Made by a program: the position numbers and the translations under genes. Source: Scenedesmus sp. ARA3 (lineage: Eukaryota > Chlorophyta > Chlorophyceae > Sphaeropleales > Scenedesmaceae). From it: 64,000 nt of DNA. The stretch spans positions 23,897-87,896 of the forward strand of contig RWJK01001422.1 in NCBI GenBank assembly GCA_004335835.1, in the 5' to 3' direction. Shown piece after piece: positions 33,901 to 45,433 of the stretch. The notes beneath the pieces were generated by a model that made no database searches, was not told where the DNA came from, and saw only the letters and a list, made by a program, of their open reading frames with translations. Each line of letters begins with the position of its first letter. Position 1 is the first letter of the stretch.

Positions 33901-34416
33901 AGGCTGCAAGCGCCCAGCATGTGTTGCAATAGTAGTGCCAATGCTGCCTTTGCTTGCACAGCTGCAGCAGCCTTTTTTGCTGTAGCCTGCGCCCACTGCT
34001 GAGAGCTGATGCCGCCTGCTGCCCCTGCAGCCTGCTGCATAGCATTGCAACGCAGCCCCAACTGCACAGACCGACTGACTCGCAAATGCCCGCTGCACTG
34101 CTGCGCACTGCGTGTCCATCAACATTGCTGCTCTGCAACGCTGCCCGGCGCTGCTGCTCCAAACACATCTGCGCGCGCATGGACGATAAACCCAGCACTG
34201 CCACCACACTGCTTGTCGCCATGTCGCAATCACTGCCTTGCTCTGGGCCCTGCTCGGGGCGCTGCGGGGCAGGCCCACCACCATTGCTGCCACTTGCATA
34301 TACCAAAATGCACTGCCTCGTACGCACCTGTCGTAGAAGGAGCGCAGCTTCTGGTCGTCATCAATCTCCAGCTTCTTCTGGCACCCCGTGGTGGGGTAGG
34401 CGATGTTGAGCTTCAT
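30983..34416 (-). CDS. RPS6: Cytosolic 40S ribosomal protein eS6
   Basis: Five minus-strand exons join in phase: 34416-34328, 33482-33395, 32101-31853, 31668-31441, 31069-30983 (246 aa, near the usual ~249). The start [20 protein letters not shown] is the eS6 N-terminus. [38 protein letters not shown] and [19 protein letters not shown] are signature eS6 stretches. The C-terminal basic helix contains [13 protein letters not shown]; eS6 tails are targets of S6 kinases downstream of TOR, and Ser residues remain here. The protein sits at the foot of the small subunit. Introns contain two echo arrays (exon 3 head and exon 5 head) and a 29-bp hairpin. Confidence 0.98.
31020..31312 (-). repeat. Acceptor-side echo array, eS6 exon 5 (3 copies)
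   Basis: The head RLKEQRERR (exon start 31069) has upstream minus-strand copies ending at about 31187 and 31302. The nearer keeps CGCAG as acceptor; the farther reads CGGAG, a lost AG-pyrimidine context. Period about 115 bp. Confidence 0.9.
32070..32390 (-). repeat. Acceptor-side echoes, eS6 exon 3, fused to CCCTAA-rich repeats
   Basis: The functional head GFPMKQG (exon start 32101) has minus-strand relatives reading GFPIKQ at about 32300-32318 and again at about 32346-32360. Both lie in a 45-bp direct repeat (32301-32345, 32346-32387) with CCCTAACCCTACCCTAAAC, which looks telomere-like on the plus strand. A third GGGTTTCCC remnant is near 32190. Confidence 0.7.
33030..33099. repeat. 29-bp inverted repeat (hairpin) in eS6 intron 2
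   Basis: The left arm 33030-33058 pairs with the right arm 33071-33099 with a single T/G mismatch, which is a wobble pair in RNA. The loop is 12 nt (33059-33070). It would form a long stable hairpin in a transcript from either strand. Confidence 0.93.
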
Positions 34417-37160
34417 GGCTGCTCAGTGCGCTGCTGCGCTGCGCGAGATATGTGGCCAGCAGGACGAGATACACGCAGACACGAGTACACACAGGGGTTG
34501 GGGGCAAGAGATATATGCATGGTGGGTGGGTGAGGTGCTTGCAAAAGGGTGGGAAAGCCGGCATGGTGGTGCATGTGCTGTTGCTGGTTCTTGCGTGTGA
34601 ACGTGCATACGTGCAGCTAGTATACATATGATGTTGCGGCAGCTGCGAATGCAATGCTGTTGCTTGTATTAAGCACAGGCTTGAAACAGGCCTCAAGCAA
34701 GCTCTTATGCTTGTGCTGCTGGTGCTGCAAATGCTTCGGCAGCTAGCAGCGCCTTCAGACGACAGGGCTCTTGGTGCTCTAGAGTTACTGCTGCTGCCGT
34801 TGCTACTGCAGCTGCTGATGCTGTCAGGCTGCTGCCTGACGCTGCTGCTGCGCTGGCTGCCCTGGTTACTGACGGACTGGGCGATTCACTGCAGCTGCTG
34901 CCGCTAACGCACTCTGCGCTGCTGCTGCTGCCGCTGCCACTGTCCCTGCTACTACCACCAGCATGCTCCGGCCTCCAGCACAGAACCACTGCAGAGCTTT
35001 GAGGTTGCTGCAGCCGCAACTGCCTCTGCGGTTGATGCCAGCAGGCCCACAGGCGATGCTGCAGTGGGGCCATCACTCACAGCAGCCACCTGACTGCATG
35101 CTGCCTGGCCCGCCTGCCTGGACTGAAGTCAACTGTAACAATCCATGCTTTTGCATGAACATCATGCGCAAGCCGATCGGCCGCTGAGCAACTGGCTGTC
35201 TCGCTGGGGCGCAAGGAATCGTGACTGTCACTGCCTTGTCTGCTGCTGGCGCTGAACGAAGCCACCGTAAGCTCTTCGTTGAGACCATTGAACTGAAACA
35301 TCTGCCACTAAGCACCAAGAGCCAGTCGCCATCCAGCACTGCTGCTGCTTTTGTCGGCTGCTGGCTCTACAGGGACGAAACCACGACGCACCTGGGCTAT
35401 GCCTCTTGCAGCAACTTGCAGAAAAGGGCTGAAACAGGGGCTCGCAACGGAGTATGGACACAGTGAAAGTGCTGCTGGGGCGTGGTTTAGGTTTGCTTTT
35501 GCCCGGGCTGCAAAATTGGTGGAGCGTCTGAACGTGTAACTCCAAGGATTTTGCGTGAAATTGTTGCACTGAGTTGTGTTTCAACCTTTTCCTGCTTGCA
35601 GCATTAGCAAGCTTAGAACACTGCTGGCGATCATCAAGAACACCCAGCGTTTGCCACTTGTCTCCGCTTTCACGCTCGTTTTGCAGCATAATCCTCCATT
35701 ATTAAACCAAATGTTGCTTGTTGCGTCTACCCTTGCACTAGACTTGCTCTGCAAGCCAGCCTGGTCACTGGGTTTCTACTGAGAAGGCCAGCTGCTGCTA
35801 GGACTTGGAACTGGCCAGGCAGCTGCTGGAGTATTTGGAGAAGGGGTCGAGGCATACGGCTGATACAATTACTGTTGTTTTCTGTGATATGATGCACATG
35901 GGGGGTATGAGAATGCATACTCAGAAGACAATCATTCCCAGCAGCTGCAGGTGGTGGCGGCCCTTGCCATGTAGACTGCTGCACCTTGCATGTCAACGAG
36001 GCCACCTGCTCTGTAAATGTCATGTAAAACTTCCACAAGAGCATGGTGATCCCTGGCAAGGCGAGACTTTTGGGGTTGGTGCTGCCTGCGGCAACTGCTG
36101 CCAGCAATTGCAGTCACTGCACGGTGCAAGTGTGAAAGGGCAACAGCAGTTGCCGTATGCAGGCGGCCTTAGGTCGCAGGGCACGAAACCCGGCGCGCTA
36201 GTGAAGTTCAGCACTGCCAGTGGTCAGCCCAGTGAGCCGACATGTGCTGTACAGCACTGAGTGACGCAATGGCAGGCTGGCAGGCTCGTCAAGATTGAGC
36301 AGGGTGCAGTCCCTGCAGCACAGTTGCGGGTAGGATATCTGCCGCTTCCCAGTTCAGCTGCGTTGTTGGTCTGACATTCCTGCTCACGGATATCGGTCAT
36401 GCAGAAGTGCGACCTGCTGATGTACTCGGCGCTGGCACGGTACGTCGAGCTGGATGGCCGCCATCTTTTCCTTGCGATTCCATCAGTCGTCTGAACCGAC
36501 CGTTGTGCATCATACAGCAGCATTATGACCGGCTGCAAACAAGCCGTTGCTGGAGAAGGACACCGCGTTAGTAACAGCTGTCAGCAGCTGTCCTGCAGAA
36601 GGCGAGAGGCGCGCAATTCATAGAAAAGATTCGGCTTTTTGTTTTGGAACGCACGGACGAAGCTGTACGTAGGTGGAGTGTGAGAAGCCCAGTACAGGTT
36701 CCTATACAGTAACCTCCCAGTCAAACGGCAAGACAGCCAACAGCTGCTGAGGACTGTCCTCTATCTACAGCGTCTCGCAGAATAAGATCGCCTCGCGTGA
36801 AGTGGACCGCCAGGAAAGGCCCACCACCCGCCCAGCAAGCAGGTGCGTCATAGCCAGCAACTCACTCCACGGCGAGTCGCTGATTGGGCGACACTTATAC
36901 GTTTAAACCGGTGCAAACTGCCATGTTGAGCTGTTTGCATCAACGTAGCAGCTATCGCATGAATGCATGACCTTCGTCTGCTGCTTCAGAGCAGGCAGTT
37001 ACGTCAGAGTGCTTGCAAGACACTTAAAACGACGCACAATTGCTTCACTGAGCCTGAAAAATGCACGATCGTTGCCTGTTCCGTGTTCGGTGTGTAACCC
37101 CCATGCATCAACCAACCCAACTGATGTACCCCAATCTGCCTGCAGGCCTACAGCAGCACA
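34417..37160. other. Intergenic region between eS6 and the GAYS-repeat gene
   Basis: Contains the eS6 promoter at the left end. One uncertain minus-strand coding candidate is listed separately at 34705-35301. From 35700 to 37160 no protein-like exon is seen; the sequence is comparatively unique, less CAG-rich and probably regulatory. Confidence 0.4.
34705..35301 (-). CDS. Uncertain minus-strand ORF pair, unknown function
   Basis: Two adjacent minus-strand open frames might be exons of one gene. 35301-~35080 begins MFQFNGLNEELTVASFSAS and meets a GTGAGT donor at its 3' end. ~35070-34705 is Ser/Ala-rich and ends EHQEPCRLKALLAAEAF... before a stop at 34705. The acceptor and upstream exons are not resolved and no family is recognised. 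It could be chance open frame in GCT-rich DNA. Confidence 0.25.
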
Positions 37161-38243
37161 ATGTGGGTGCTTGCGCTGCTGGCAATCAGCAGTAGCTGGC
37201 TGGCATCCCCAGCAGCAGCGCAGCTGGGAGCATACAGCTTCAGTGAGCAGCCAGGTGCATACAGCTTGGGTGAACCAGGCGCATATACTTTGACTGAGCG
37301 GGCTATGCCAGGGGCTTACAGCCTCGCTGAACGTGCACAGCCAGGAGCATACAGCTTTTCAGATCCAGGAGCATACAGCCTGGCCGAGCCAGGCGGCTAC
37401 AGCTTCGGAGCTGACATCCCAATGATCACCCTCGATGACCTGGCCAACCTGCTGCCAGAGCCGCAGCTGCGCGCGCAGCAGCGCAACCTGCTGTCAGTCA
37501 GCGAGATCACCGTTCCTGCAAGCATTCCTGCAAGCAGCGGCGACGTTCCTGCAAGCAGCAATGACAACCTGGAGCTGGACATCGTTCCTGCAGAGCTTCC
37601 TGCAAGCAGGTCCTGGGACTCGCAGAACTGGCAGAGCTGGGAGGAGTGGTACTCACAGCATGTCAACAGCCACCCTGATGTGGGCGGTGCTGGAGCATAT
37701 GGCATGAGTGTAGCAGGAGACTACGGTCAGGGAAGCTACGGCTATGGCAGCTATGGCAGCAGCTACGGCTCCGAGGGCGCTTACTTTGACTTCCGGTCAA
37801 ACCGTGCATTTGTACCAGAGCAGGCGGTCAACACAGTAAACACAGCAGCGCCAGACAGCAGCCTGCTGCCTGCAGGAACGCTGGTGCATATGCCCAGTTC
37901 AGCGAGCGGTGCTGGCGCGCGCTTGGCTGAGCAGCAACTGCAGATGGACCCAGCAACACCAACACTGTCTGTCAGCCGTGGCCGTGGCCTCTCCCTTGGT
38001 GTGTCAGGAGGCCAGGAATCTGCAGCAGCAACAGCAGCAGCAGGCAACACTGGCTTCACTGGCCAGGCCAATCTAGCAGCGCTCAACTTGCAGGCGCCAG
38101 AGCAGCAGACAGGCCCTGCACGCAGGCTTCTTGCAAAGGCAGCAGATGCGCTGTCAGCACTTGCAGGTCCCCTCAGGCTGTCAGAGGCTGCTGCAGCACC
38201 TGGCAACTTTTCCAGGCGCCTGCTCATGGCCCGCAGCAGCTAA
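37161..38243 (+). CDS. Secreted GAYS-repeat protein, unknown function
   Basis: Single exon, 360 aa. MWVLALLAISSSWLASPAAA is a clear signal peptide ending AAA-Q. Residues ~21-80 hold about eight units of [P]GAYS[LF].E (PGAYSLGEP, PGAYTLTER, PGAYSLAER and so on). Then come a linker (MITLDDLANLLPEP), several VPAS/LPAS units encoded by repeated TTCCTGCAAGCA, a Trp-rich WDSQNWQSWEEWY segment, a Gly/Tyr/Ser stretch (GSYGYGSYGSSYG) and an Ala-rich C-terminus with ARRLL and SRRLLMARSS. A pherophorin-like or other wall/matrix protein is possible, but no family is recognised. ATG chosen because it starts the signal peptide; the CAG before it leaves room for a 5' UTR intron. Confidence 0.7.
   Translation: MWVLALLAISSSWLASPAAAQLGAYSFSEQPGAYSLGEPGAYTLTERAMPGAYSLAERAQPGAYSFSDPGAYSLAEPGGYSFGADIPMITLDDLANLLPEPQLRAQQRNLLSVSEITVPASIPASSGDVPASSNDNLELDIVPAELPASRSWDSQNWQSWEEWYSQHVNSHPDVGGAGAYGMSVAGDYGQGSYGYGSYGSSYGSEGAYFDFRSNRAFVPEQAVNTVNTAAPDSSLLPAGTLVHMPSSASGAGARLAEQQLQMDPATPTLSVSRGRGLSLGVSGGQESAAATAAAGNTGFTGQANLAALNLQAPEQQTGPARRLLAKAADALSALAGPLRLSEAAAAPGNFSRRLLMARSS
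37219..37410 (+). repeat. In-frame GAYS repeat
   Basis: About eight in-frame copies of an 18-30 bp unit with core GGAGCATACAGC (variants GGTGCATACAGC, GGGGCTTACAGC). Spacers vary, so the array grew by irregular duplication. Confidence 0.9.
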
Positions 38244-39976
38244 AAAACAGGCGCTGAAATGAGGTGTGATGTGCGAGTGTTGTGTGAACCACAAACTATA
38301 CTATTGATGTTGTGACAGACAGGTAGCTTGCTTGTGTGTTGGGGTTGAGGGAGTGTTCCTTGGTTGGGGTCAGCTGTTATGTCATAGCTGTGATCCACAA
38401 GTTGTTGTGCTGTGGTTGACACTGTGCTGAAAGGAGCCACTGCTCTGGATGGCAGCCATGTGTCATACAAATGCAGTGCGCTGTCCTGCAAGCTGGCATG
38501 GCAGGTGGCTGTTGTGGCTGGTGGACAAAGGTGGAGTGAAGTTGAGTTGCCAATTCAGCTCGTCTAAAACCTAAGTGATGCCAGCACAGCACTGCTGCTG
38601 TGCACGCCTGTGCATGCATCTGCTGCGGCTGCAATGCATGGAACACAGCTTTCAGTTCGACATGGCTTGGCACTCCTCAGTGTGCCTGTTGAGAAGCGAG
38701 CCATCCGATGTGGCAGCCTGGTATGATGACAGTCAAAGTCAAACATAGTAGCAACACAGTGTTAGAAGGACACAGCACGGAAATCTTTGTAGCCTCTGTG
38801 GGCAACTTCAGTGTCTGTGGTGCGGCTTGCATACCAAGCCCTGCATATGATGTTTTAGTAGTGCTGGGTTTAGGGGCTGCACAGCGATGCGCCTGACCCT
38901 GGGTGATCAGGGTTCTGGCAGCTGGAAACATGTCAACTGCTGTATTGCTTGCCAGCAGAATGTGGCAGAACCATAGCGAACCAATCCTTTCTAATGCGTG
39001 TCTAACTATTATAGTGTTATCGTAGGCGCCTGCACTCCCAGGCGGCAGTTGAGGGAATGGCAGCAGTCTGTTCAGCTAGATGAGTGTGTGATCATCACGA
39101 TGCCTGCAGCAAGATAGGGACCACGCCATAGCATGTGTTTCAAAGGCGCTGACGGTTGTGCCTGGACGGATATACATGCGCCAGCATAGAAGGTGGCTGC
39201 AAGAAGCCATGGTAGGCGACTCGGTGCGTTGTTACGGGCTGTTGACAGATGGTTGTATGAAACAACTAGCTTTGCTTGCATGCAGTGGATGCAGCAGCAG
39301 TGGCTGATAAGTGACAGTGCTGAAAGGATGCACACGGATACGTGGGTTGTGTGTGCGATGCTGGTAATTCAAACTTTCCATCTACATCTACACACGTCCA
39401 GGTAGATGCTGATATTGGACGGCAGACTTCTACTATCGTTCAGGTGGTTTCAATGCAAACTCTGTCAATGGGAGCTACTAGCGTGAGCGATAGAGCGGCG
39501 CTGTTCAGCAGTGATGGGTCACAAGAACCGACACTGTTCCAAACAGCACAGAGCCTGGTAATGACGTACTCAACACAGAGACAAGCTGCCACACTTGAAT
39601 TTCATCAGCAATGCCAGACTGTTCCGCAGCTTGAATTAACCACTGCTGTCGTTAACGTGTTTTGGCAGATGAAGCGTTGATGAGGGCGTGTCCTGTCACG
39701 TTCCACTCAAAGTGCTTGCAATTTCAAGATAACTAGTAGTCGCAAGCGTGCCCCGGCGGAGCACAGCCCTGCTGTCTTCCTGCCGGTTGGCCAGCTGCTA
39801 TTCTGAGCCAAGACCCAAACCTCGATGACAGTGGAAGATGACACGAGGACGAGGAATATCATGCTGCTTACATTTTCTAAAGATCCATAATGTGACAATT
39901 CTCTGTTTTGGTATTGCTCACAGCGATGTGCAAGTGAACGCATGGGCCTTGCCTGAACAGACATCCAGTCTACGAC
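38244..39976. other. Intergenic region between the GAYS-repeat gene and the MYND gene
   Basis: The first ~400 bp are TG-rich (3' UTR-like). No exon is supported after that; open frames at 39193-39680 and 39707-39964 are short and unremarkable. It presumably includes the MYND-gene promoter. Confidence 0.4.
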
Positions 39977-42670
39977 ATGGCGGGCCTCAGCCCGATCCAG
40001 AGGCTAGAACGCCGCTTGAATGACACAAAGAAGGAAGGAAACACCCAACAGGTACTAAAGTTCGGTTGTTGTGTGATTGCGCAGATGACGGCATCGCTGG
40101 TGCCGTACTGGTGCCACTGTTCTGCTGTGTGCTGCTGCTGCTTCTGCTGCTCCTGCTGCTGCCGCTGCAGCTGCTGTGCACATCTCCTCCCATGTTCTCC
40201 CCTCACTCCAGCAATGATCCTGTTGCTGCTTTCTTCCCGCCTCACAGACCGTCATGAAGGCAGCTCGTGCACTTGTGCAGCTGTGGCAGCACCCAGAGCA
40301 TGTGGCATTCCTGCAGCAGCCTTACAGCAGTGCTGCTGCGGATACGGCCCTCAATCAGTTGCTGCAGCAGAGCGTAGAGCATCTGTTGCAGCTCACACCT
40401 GCAGCAGTAGCGCAGCTGCATGCCTCAGATGTGCTACAGCACTCCTCCAGTTCAGCTGTGCTGTTTGCTGAAGCTGGAGTAGCTGGCACATTAGGCCGGC
40501 TGCTGGTGTGGCTGCAGCAGCAGCCAGAGTCAACGCTGGGGCTCTTGCAGGAGGTTCAAAGTAATAGGAACGCCATTGAGGATGTGTCAGAGTGCAGCCA
40601 AGGAGCAGCAGGCGCAGCTGCAGCAACTGCGGGTGCAGGCATGCAAGAAGCAGCAGCAGCAGCAGCAGCAGAGGGTGATCTGCCGCTGCCTGTGCAGCTG
40701 TGGTACCTCTGCAATAGGCAGCTGGGGCAGCTGACTAGGCAGCTATTTATGGCAATGGGGCTTGATGGCGACAAAGCAGTGGCAAGCATCACACAGCAGC
40801 TGATGGACACAGGTGAGCTCTGTTCTGCTGTAGCACGCTTCTGCATGTTTTGTTTGTTAGCACGCTTTTTACATGTCCCACATACTGCCAACCACAGCCA
40901 GTTGCGACAGTGCAGCAGCACCCAGGCGTGGTGTGGCAGCAGCTTCTGTTAATGTGTAGTATAGCGGTTGTGTAGTGTAGGAGCGCTGGCAGCGTCTGCC
41001 ATTGCTGCGCCACCCGCAGTCCTGCTGCACACCTGCCGGCGTTCGTGGCTGCCACTGGCTACTGGAAAGTCTTTGGAGACCAGCTGCAGCTGCACTAGTA
41101 GCAGCTGTGTCGTTGACTTGTCACCATAGATTCCATCTATTGTTTTGTTCTTATTGTTATTTCCGTTATGTCTGCAGGCCTGCTGGATGCCTCCTGTCCA
41201 GCAAATGCAGCAGCAACGCTGACCTGGCTCGCCACCAAGCGCCCACAGCACTGGAGGCAGCTGAGCGCAGCGCTGCTGGTGCCCGTTAATAACATGTTAC
41301 ATGCGTGGTCGGGAGATCGGCGGGCCAACCTGCCAAATGCACTGGCAGAGCTCATCCTGCCGCTGCTGCGTGTCAGTCAGGCTGTGATTGACACTGCCTT
41401 GCAGAGCAGCGCAGCAGCTGAGACATGCTGCAGCAGCAAGCCGTTGGCCGCGCATTGGCAGGAAAGCGCGGCTGCGCTTGCAGGAAACGGCAGCAGGGCT
41501 GCGGCAGAGCAGATCAGGCAGGACATGCAAGCCACATCAGATGCTGAGGTGGCAGCAGCGCTGCCTGCAGGTGCAGAGCGTGCACACACACCAAAAGAAT
41601 CCATTCTACTGTCTGCAGAAGATCGGCAGCTGTGCTGTGCTGCGCTGCAGTGCCAGGAGCATATCTTGGAAGCTGGCAGCAGCCCCAGTGGGATGTTCAA
41701 AGGGCAGGTGGCACTGCTGCTGGGTCAGCTAGCCAGCAGCAACGAGTTTGCTGCAGCAGCAGTGCAGCTGCTCGTGGCATGCTGCCAACACTGGGACACT
41801 GCGCGGCAGGGACAGCAGCGGCGCGAGCGGGAAAAGCAGGCAGCACAGCCAGCTTGTGAGGCAGCAGCCGCAAGCGGCAGCAGCAGCAGCAGCAGGGAGT
41901 GCCTAGTGCCTAAGAAGCAGCTGCTGGCGAGTGAGTTGCTGGTGGCAGCTGCATATGAGGAGTACCCAGCCAACAGCCGTTGCCTGGCAGTTGTGCTGGA
42001 GGATATGTTGAAGGCACAGGTGTGTGGCTGGTAACGGTGACGTTCCTGCATGCTTTGCTGTCTTTGCTTTGCTGGCGCCGTTCATGCAGCCCCATCGCTG
42101 TGCTGCGCAGGACTTTCACACATGGGCTGCCTCTGCATGACACAAGCCATGCACACTAGATACACTCAGGGTGCGCACAGTACTGAAAATATGAGTTTCA
42201 TATCTAAGATGGTGCCAACACCCACATGTCACTATCCCCTCGCGCGCGTCCTCTCTCGTTTCAGCCACACGTATTGACGGTTCCTACTGCTGCATCCGCT
42301 TGCTTGGGTCATTTTGTTGCCGCTGCAGCACCCTGTGTATGGCGTGTGTGAGGTGCCTGACATGCAGTGCGTGGCGCAGCAGGCGATCTGCTGGTGTCTA
42401 TTCATGCCCGCTGCTGCGCCGTGCAGGGCCTCCACACATGTGCTGCTGCTGCTTCAAACATGTCCCATACACTACAGTGCACTCAAAATGTGCTCGGTAC
42501 TTTGGCAGATGTGTTTCAGCCAAGTTCATTGACGGTTCCTACTGCTGCACCGTCTTGTTTGGCTCGTGTGTGTGTGCCTGCAGCACCCCGTTTATGGCGT
42601 GTGTGAGGTGCCTGACATGCAGTGCGTGGCACAGCAGGCACTGCAGCAGCACATTCTGTGCAGGGCACGC

Positions 42671-42705
<35 letters not shown>

Positions 42706-43135
42706 TGCTGATCTGCAGTCCTCACCCACTTTATCTCCACTAGCATTGCAGCTCACCCTACAAGCTACGCTGCATGCTGCTGCTTTGGCTGAGCTAGAGC
42801 AGCAGCAGGGCCTGCGGCAGCGCAAAACAAGATGGAAAGGTTCCCAGCGCGGGCCCGGACCCATCCCATATCAGCAGCTGTTCCGGCAGTGCTCGCAGCT
42901 CTGGGACATGCAGTCAAAGACAGCTGGGTTTGAATCGTGTTATATAACAGTGCAGGTGGCAGGGGGACAGCTGCTGACGCTGGCGAAACTGCAGGCACAG
43001 GGCAGTGTGTGGGCCGGGACAGATGAGGAGGGACAGCGGGTGGAGTGGACGGGCGGGACAGTGCTGAATGACTTGTGGTGCTTTGGCTGGGACCAGCAGC
43101 AGCAGCAGCAGCAGCAGGGTGAGCTGCAGGGTGGT

Positions 43136-43175
<40 letters not shown>

Positions 43176-44969
43176 CAGCAGCAGCAGCAGGTGATGATGA
43201 TCAAGACACTGCTGCTGCTGGTGATGATGATCTGTCGTGGCTGGGTCAGCAGAAGGAGCAGATCAACCGGCGGCTGATCCAGCAGCAGCAGGCTGCTGAG
43301 TCACCATGGGATGACGTGGCGGCTGAGGGGGAGATGGGGCTGGGGCTGGTGCCTGAGCGGGCGGTGGCAGGAGAAGCTGCATGCATAGCAGCAGGTGAGC
43401 ACATGGACTGTTTTATTTGATTGTCAAGGCTGGTGAATTTTGATTGTCAAGGCTGGTGAAATGCATACGGTTTGGGATGTTGGTGTACATCTGTGGGCAT
43501 CTATGCCAAAAACGGCGGTTGCAGGAGGGGCAGTTGCGCGTGAGTCACCCTGGGATGACGTGGCGGCTGAGGGGGAGGTGGGCCTGGGTCTGGTGCCTGA
43601 AAAGGCAGTTGCAGCAGAGGCGGCATGTGTAGCAGCAGGTGAGCCTGCAGATTATTCTTTCCATTGATGAGCTGTGCCTCGTAATTTACAGTGTTCAGGT
43701 TTTGCGTCAGGGCAGGTGCACCGGTTGGCATGCCTTTTTTTGCTGCTTCCGGGTCACAGGACGGGATGACGTAGGGGCTGAGGGGGAGGTGGGGCTGGGG
43801 CTGGTTCCTGAAAGGGCAGTTGCAGGATAAGCTGCATGCATAGCAACAGGTGAGTCTGCAAATTAACGTGCTGGTGGATGAGTTACAGCTTGTGATATTG
43901 AAGGTTGCACGGTTTGCATGAGGGTGGTGGTATGCAGCACGTGGCTGCGCTGGTTGTCCTGCTTGTGTGTTGCTGTTCCAAGTCACGGGATGACGCGGCA
44001 GCTGAGTACCTGTCTGCTTGTTGCTGTCCTCTAAGCTGCAGAAATGCGTGAACCTTTGGCGCTGTTTCACTTCTGTCGTTGCAAATGTGTCCCAGCGGCT
44101 GCTAGCACAGCTAGCTACTTTGGTGTGCCTTGTCATTGTTTTCTGAGCAGCAGAAATTTAAAGAAGATTTCGAGCTCTTTTGTGTTTGTTGCTGCAGATG
44201 CGCCCCAGCGGCTGCTAGCTTCTTGGTGTGCCTTGTCATTGTTTTCTGAGCAGCAGAGATTCTTAGAAGCTTTCTTGCTGTTTCATTTCTGTCTTTGCAG
44301 AAGCACCCCAGCGGCTGCTGGCTCAGCTGGCAGCCAGTTACCCAGCCGCCTACTTTGCCGTGCTTTGTCATTGTTTCCTAAGCAGCAGAGATTTGAAAAA
44401 GCTTCTGCACTGTTTCACTTCAATCGCATTGCAGATGCGCCGCAGCGGCTGCTGGCTCAGCTTGCAGCCAACCACCCAGCTGCTTACTTTGGTGTGCTGG
44501 ACAGCAGCCTGAGCAAAGAGGTCGACTCAGGCAAGCTGCTGCAGGCTGCACAGCTGATCCGCCAGGGCCTAGGGTTCTACAGCAGCAGCAGCAGCAGCGG
44601 CAGCAGCGGCAGGGGTGTTGAGGGTTTAGTGGGTGCACAGACCCTTAGACTGACAGCTGAGGTTCTGCAGGACCCTTCAGCAGTGACTGCACTGGCATCG
44701 GCTGTGGCATGTCTGACAAAATTGTGGGTGAGAGCTTTTGAAGTGGCACATCAACAAGGCAGCAGCAGCAGCAGCGGCAGCAGCGGCAGTGGTATCACAG
44801 CTGGATCACCGGAAGAGTTTGACTTCTGTGTGGCAGCAACAAAGAGGCTGCTGCAGCTGGGGCTGCTTTCAGTGTTGTCCTGGCTGCTGCAGCTCCAGTG
44901 CACTCAGCAGCAGCAGCAGCAGCAGAGCCCTACCGACTCAACAGCAGTAGGTGAGGAGGAGACTGCGAA

Positions 44970-45012
<43 letters not shown>

Positions 45013-45095
45013 CAGGCGTCAGCTAGCAGCTTGTTCCTGCTGCTGGTGGTGGCCAGGTCAGCACTGCTGATGCAGCACACACTGCAGACAGCAGC

Positions 45096-45139
<44 letters not shown>

Positions 45140-45387
45140 GTGTGTCAGAGGAGCAGACAGTTCGCAGCAGAGCTAGTGCACAGCCTCTGATGGTGCTGCA
45201 AAGCAGCAGTGCAGTTTTGCAGGAAGTGTACTGCAAGTGCATGCAGCTGCTAGAGTGCCTGCAAGCCAGTGCAGCAGCACAGCCTGCAGCAGCAGCAGCA
45301 GCAGCAGCTGCTGCTGCTCAGAGCTCTAATGCGCAGCTTGTAGTGTGGGAAAGCCTGCTGCAGCTGCAGGCATTTGTGCAGCCGCAT

Positions 45388-45433
<46 letters not shown>

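Noticed and set aside
33500..34327. A 275-codon minus-strand open frame in eS6 intron 1
   Set aside because: It overlaps the eS6 exon 1 to exon 2 intron, is low complexity and has no domain; the intron has proper splice sites.
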